This document shows, piece after piece, positions 14,000 through 17,099 of a stretch of DNA of 17,099 nt; positions within the stretch are counted from its first letter, which is position 1; each line of letters opens with the position of its first letter. The position numbers and the translations under genes are program-made. The notes beneath the pieces are model-generated. The model did not search any database. It saw nothing but the letters and a program-made list of their open reading frames with translations, and was not told the DNA's origin. Where the stretch lies: the NCBI GenBank assembly GCA_028866355.1, contig JAGWIH010000016.1, positions 1 through 17,099 on the forward strand. The letters are read 5' to 3'. This DNA comes from Alphaproteobacteria bacterium (GTDB taxonomy: Bacteria; Pseudomonadota; Alphaproteobacteria; ATCC43930; CGMCC-115725).

Positions 14000-15706
14000 A
14001 TGGCTGAACGCGTCAGCGGCGTCGAAGCCAGCGTCGGCTTCACCTCGGAAACCGGGCCGCGGCCGCGCAACGAGGATTTCGCCGGCGTGGTCTTCGGTGC
14101 CGAGCTGCCGGTGCCGCGGCGCGATGTCGTCGCGGCGATCGCCGACGGCATCGGCGGCGCGCGCGGCGGCCGCGTCGCCGCCGAAATCGCGGTGCGCGGC
14201 TTTCTCGACGGTTTTTGCGACCTGCCGGAAACTTTGGAGGTCCAGAGGGCAGCGGCGCGGATCGTCGATTCGCTCAACGGCTGGCTCCATTCCCAGGCGC
14301 GCCACGATCCCGAACTGACGCGCATGGGCTGTACCTTCACCGCCCTGGTGTTGCGCGGCCGCGTCGCGCATGTCCTCCATGTCGGCGACACACGGATCTA
14401 TCGCTTGCGCGGCGAACGGCTGGTCCGGCTGACGACCGATCATGTGCGTGACGATGGCAGCGGCCGCTCGCACATTCTCACGCGGGCGCTCGGCGTCGAG
14501 ACCGAAGTGCGTCTCGATTACGCCAGCCAGCCGGTGACACTGCACGACCGCTTCCTGCTGTGCAGCGACGGCGTGCACGGTGCGTTGAGCGACGACGCCA
14601 TCGCCGACATCCTGCGCGAGCGCTCGGCGCCCGGCGACACCGCGCGGGCGCTCGCCGCCGCCGCCCTCGAGGCCGGCAGCGCCGACAATTGCACCGCTTT
14701 GGTGCTCGATGTCGTTCGCTTGCCGACGGCCGATTCCGCCGACATTGGCGCGCCGATCATGCACCTGCCGCTCATCCCCGTGCCGGTGACCGGCGAAACC
14801 GTCGACGGTTTCGTGCTCAAGGCGCTGGTGTCCGAGGGCCGCTACAGCCGTCTGTTCGCCGCACTCGACGAGATCGACGGCGGCGACGTGGTATTGAAAT
14901 TTCCCAAGCCGCAGGTTGCCGCGGTGGCGACGTATCGCGCCGCCTTCGTTCGCGAGGCCTGGGTCGGCGCCCGCGTCAACAGCGCCTCGGTCGGTCGTGT
15001 CATCGAGCTGCCGCCCGGCCGGCAGACCTGTCTCTATACGGTGATGCCGCTTTATCAGGGCGAGCTGCTGGAGACGCGCCTGGCGCGCGCACCCGTGCTC
15101 GGCCTCGAAGAAGGCCGCGCCATCGCCATCAAGCTGGCGCAAGCGGCGGCGGCGTTGCATCGCGCCGGCATCATTCACCGCGACATCAAGCCCGACAACG
15201 TCATCCTCGAAAGCGGCGGCGCGCTCAAGCTGATCGATCTCGGCGTCGTACGCATTCCGGGCCTGGAGGATTTCCCGTCGGCCGACATTCCCGGCACCGC
15301 CGCCTACATGGCGCCGGAAATGTTCGACGGCGAAGCGGGCAATCCGGCGACCGATATCTATGCCCTCGGTGTCACGGTGTATCGCGCGTTCACCGGCGAA
15401 TTCCCGTACGGCAATGCCGACGCCACGAGTCCGCCGCGCCGCGACCGGCCGAAAGAGCTCACGTCGTTGCGGCCGGATTTGCCGGCGTGGCTCGAAGCGA
15501 CGCTCGGTCGCGCCATCGCCCGCGATCCGGCGACGCGCTTTCGCGACATGAGCGAATTCGCCGGCGAGTTGGAAGCCGGTCCGGCGCGCATCGCGACCAC
15601 GGAGCGCCGGCCGCAGACATTGCTCGAACGCGCCCCGGTGCGGTTTTGGCAAGGCGTCGCGCTGCTGCTGGCCCTGGCGCTGGTCGCCGCTTTGGTCCTG
15701 CGCTAG
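14000..15706 (+). CDS. bifunctional PP2C-type phosphatase / Ser-Thr protein kinase, membrane-anchored
   Basis: This 568-aa protein fuses two opposing activities. Residues 10-240 form a PP2C phosphatase with its metal-binding acids: D26 in RNEDF, D49 in ADGIGG, D190 in CSDG and D229-N230 in SADNC. Residues 270-530 form an eukaryotic-like kinase: Lys300 in VVLK, Glu319 in the C-helix (FVREA), catalytic IIHRDIKPDN (391-400, Asp395), metal-binding Asp413 in IDLG, and APE (438-440). The glycine loop is degenerate (only G280 in SEGRYSRLF). A single hydrophobic helix (about 549-567) ends the chain, tail-anchoring it in the inner membrane with both domains cytoplasmic. ATG 14000 is preferred over GTG 13994, since GGAGG (13988-13992) has proper 7-nt spacing only for the former. 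Relatives sit near nitrate-assimilation genes in some proteobacteria (Pseudomonas, from memory). Here it lies between two ammonium transporters. Confidence 0.93.
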   Translation: MAERVSGVEASVGFTSETGPRPRNEDFAGVVFGAELPVPRRDVVAAIADGIGGARGGRVAAEIAVRGFLDGFCDLPETLEVQRAAARIVDSLNGWLHSQARHDPELTRMGCTFTALVLRGRVAHVLHVGDTRIYRLRGERLVRLTTDHVRDDGSGRSHILTRALGVETEVRLDYASQPVTLHDRFLLCSDGVHGALSDDAIADILRERSAPGDTARALAAAALEAGSADNCTALVLDVVRLPTADSADIGAPIMHLPLIPVPVTGETVDGFVLKALVSEGRYSRLFAALDEIDGGDVVLKFPKPQVAAVATYRAAFVREAWVGARVNSASVGRVIELPPGRQTCLYTVMPLYQGELLETRLARAPVLGLEEGRAIAIKLAQAAAALHRAGIIHRDIKPDNVILESGGALKLIDLGVVRIPGLEDFPSADIPGTAAYMAPEMFDGEAGNPATDIYALGVTVYRAFTGEFPYGNADATSPPRRDRPKELTSLRPDLPAWLEATLGRAIARDPATRFRDMSEFAGELEAGPARIATTERRPQTLLERAPVRFWQGVALLLALALVAALVLR

Positions 15707-15723
15707 GCCAGTTTTGTGGCCTA
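15704..15723. terminator. hairpin overlapping the kinase/phosphatase stop codon
   Basis: TAGGCCA (15704-15710) and TGGCCTA (15717-15723) form a perfect 7-bp stem with a GTTTTG loop, beginning exactly at the TAG stop. No T-run follows, so factor-independent termination is doubtful. It could be a pause, an mRNA end-protector or a weak terminator. Confidence 0.35.
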
Positions 15724-15784
15724 AACCCAGCCTGCCCAAAAAATGACCAGCCCGAATTTGCCTGGCTAAAAATCCGCCAAAGTC

Positions 15785-15801
15785 TGCTTATCCACAGAGC
15801 A
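15785..15801 (+). promoter_or_regulatory. NtrC-like dyad TGC-N11-GCA, overlapping a DnaA-box-like 9-mer
   Basis: TGCTTATCCACAGAGCA has TGC and GCA at the 11-nt spacing of NtrC sites, 40-57 bp upstream of the sigma-54-like element of the second transporter. Inner bases fit poorly. The same stretch holds TTATCCACA (15788-15796), a perfect consensus DnaA box. Confidence 0.35.
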
Positions 15802-15840
15802 AATCGCTTGGAATCGTGCGGCCGATGCGTCTTTCCGCGG

Positions 15841-15855
15841 TGGCACGAATCTTGA
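15841..15855 (+). promoter_or_regulatory. sigma-54-like (-24/-12) promoter of the second ammonium transporter
   Basis: TGGCACGAATCTTGA matches TGGCACG-N4-TTGC at all positions but the last, where the -12 C is A. Spacing between the GG and the -12 element is correct. Transcription would start near 15867, about 55 nt before the ATG at 15922. The presence of a perfect element before the other transporter supports this reading. Confidence 0.7.
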
Positions 15856-15921
15856 GTTCGAAGAGGCGGCCCGCCCGCTCGGGGGAGCCGTGCTTTGGCC
15901 CATTGGGAAAGGTTTCACCCT

Positions 15922-17099
15922 ATGCGTTGGAATTCGCCGCTCGCTTCACGGATACGAAGCGTCCTCCGGCTGCTGCCGGTCATCGCCTTTGTGCTGGCGC
16001 TGCCGCTGATGGCGGCGCACGCGCAACAGGCCGCGCCCGCAACGCCGGCACCGGCCGCCGCCGCACCCGCTGCCGCCGCACCGGCCGCGCCGCCGGCTTG
16101 CGGCGGCAAAGTGATGACCAAGTGCACGCCCGATTCCGGCGACAGCGCCTGGATGCTGGCGTCGGTCGCGCTCGTGTTGATGATGACCGTGCCGGGCCTT
16201 GGCCTGTTCTACGGCGGCATGGTCCGCAAGAAGAATGTCGGCGACACGGTGATGACGAGCTTCTTCATCACCTGCCTGGTGAGCGTGCTGTGGGCCGTGT
16301 GCAATTACAGCTTTGCGTTTCGCGCCGGCACGCCGTTCGTCGGCGGGCTCGACCGCGCGTTCCTGCAAGGCATCCTCAGCGACATCTCGAACAACACCGG
16401 CAATCCCAATTCGCTGGCGCCGACGATTCCCGAGACCGTCTACATGTGCTTCCAGATGACGTTCGCGATCATCACGCCGGCGCTGATCGCCGGCTCGTTC
16501 GCCGAGCGCATGAAGTTCTCGTCGATGTGCGTGTTCATCGCGCTGTGGGCGACCATCGTCTACGCGCCGGTCGCGCACTGGGTGTGGGGACCGGACGGTT
16601 TCCTCAACAGCAGCAACGACGCCGCCACCATCAAGGTGCTCGACTTCGCCGGCGGCACCGTCGTGCACATCAATTCCGGCGTCGCCGGCTTGATGACGGC
16701 GCTGATGCTCGGCAAGCGCAAGGATAGCGGGCCGGCGCACAACGTCGTGCTCACTTTCATCGGCGCTTCGCTGCTGTGGGTCGGCTGGTTCGGCTTCAAC
16801 GCCGGCTCGGCGGTGTCGGCCGGAATGCAGGCCGGCATGGCGATGACCGTGACGCAGATCGCGACCGCGATGGCGGGCCTGACCTGGATGGTCGTCGAAT
16901 GGGCGCTACGCGGTAAACCCACCGTCATCGGCATCTGCTCCGGCGCGGTCGCTGGCCTGGTCGCGATCACGCCGGCATCGGGCTTCGTCGGTCCGGTCGG
17001 CGCCTTGGTGATCGGCGGCGCGGCCGGCGTGATCTGCTACTGGGGCGCCACCGGCCTCAAGCACGCGTTCGGTTACGACGATGCGCTCGACGCCTTTGG
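15922..17099 (+). CDS. amtB: ammonium transporter (AmtB family), copy 2, 3'-truncated by the window end
   Basis: The frame is open from ATG 15922 to the last base (392 full codons), so the stop lies beyond the window. Residues 1-35 are a signal peptide (basic SRIRSVLR, hydrophobic core, AHA-Q), followed by a 24-residue Ala/Pro-rich stretch and two cysteines (C60, C68). The Amt core then begins: VPGLGLFYGGMVRKKNV (90-106), CFQMTFAIITPALIAGSFAERM (gate phenylalanines, about 176-197), Asp241 and the first pore His249 in DFAGGTVVHINSG, and VGWFGFNAGS (287-296). The cut falls within YDDALDAF, just before the second pore histidine. It resembles E. coli AmtB in its core more than copy 1 does. GGGAAAGG (15905-15912) is the ribosome site. 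No glnK precedes it. Confidence 0.93.
   Translation, partial: MRWNSPLASRIRSVLRLLPVIAFVLALPLMAAHAQQAAPATPAPAAAAPAAAAPAAPPACGGKVMTKCTPDSGDSAWMLASVALVLMMTVPGLGLFYGGMVRKKNVGDTVMTSFFITCLVSVLWAVCNYSFAFRAGTPFVGGLDRAFLQGILSDISNNTGNPNSLAPTIPETVYMCFQMTFAIITPALIAGSFAERMKFSSMCVFIALWATIVYAPVAHWVWGPDGFLNSSNDAATIKVLDFAGGTVVHINSGVAGLMTALMLGKRKDSGPAHNVVLTFIGASLLWVGWFGFNAGSAVSAGMQAGMAMTVTQIATAMAGLTWMVVEWALRGKPTVIGICSGAVAGLVAITPASGFVGPVGALVIGGAAGVICYWGATGLKHAFGYDDALDAF

Noticed and set aside
13931..15739. 602-aa open frame on the minus strand opposite the kinase/phosphatase
   Set aside because: It is Arg/His/Gln-rich with no domain signal. The plus strand encodes two complete catalytic domains with a good ribosome site.
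15704..15921. Replication origin suggested by a DnaA box and nearby A-runs
   Set aside because: Only one box was seen, with no clustered boxes, no long AT-rich unwinding element and no dnaA or other origin-linked genes.

Overview
The window is visibly GC-rich and densely coded. It looks like chromosomal DNA of an alphaproteobacterium. The main reason is the compact run of thioredoxin-TPR (CnoX/YbbN type), LON-substrate-binding protein, Trm112-like protein and DUF971 protein, with a UbiH-type hydroxylase nearby, a neighbourhood familiar from Rhizobiales and Rhodospirillales genomes. Genus cannot be told from this. No rRNA, tRNA, CRISPR array, insertion sequence or phage gene was seen.

Layout. 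(1) 1-1910: the 3' part of a DHA2-type MFS transporter, convergent with an unrecognised 282-aa protein. (2) 2061-4751: a plus-strand pair, a Rieske [2Fe-2S]/flavodoxin-fold fusion followed by an FAD amine oxidase. (3) 4818-7709: a minus-strand pair, a DAO-family FAD oxidoreductase (PuuB-like) followed by an NAD(P) aldehyde dehydrogenase. Together, (2) and (3) form a block of amine-oxidation and redox enzymes in two operons that converge at 4752-4817. (4) 7828-9999: the tightly coupled cnoX / LON-domain / Trm112-like / DUF971 operon (ATGA and GTGA overlaps). (5) 10090-10635: a cytochrome b561, with an FNR/FixK-like box and AT-rich -10 candidates upstream. It ends tail to tail, overlapping by 4 bp, with a UbiH-family hydroxylase (10632-11855, minus). 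(6) 11963-17099: a nitrogen region. One ammonium transporter reads leftward and ends in a strong intrinsic terminator. A small exported protein and a PP2C phosphatase-Ser/Thr kinase fusion read rightward. A second, different ammonium transporter with a signal peptide runs off the window end.

The most notable finding is in region 6. Both ammonium transporter genes have a sigma-54 type -24/-12 element at a sensible distance from the start. The one for the leftward gene is a perfect match to TGGCACG-N4-TTGC, and the one for the rightward gene differs only at the last base. TGC-N11-GCA dyads resembling NtrC sites lie upstream of both. Between the transporters sits a single-chain kinase/phosphatase that could both add and remove Ser/Thr phosphates. 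I infer that it may act in nitrogen-status signalling, perhaps on transport. No glnK/PII gene is visible next to either transporter. This is the best candidate for an undescribed regulatory module. The Rieske-flavodoxin fusion paired with an amine oxidase is the second.
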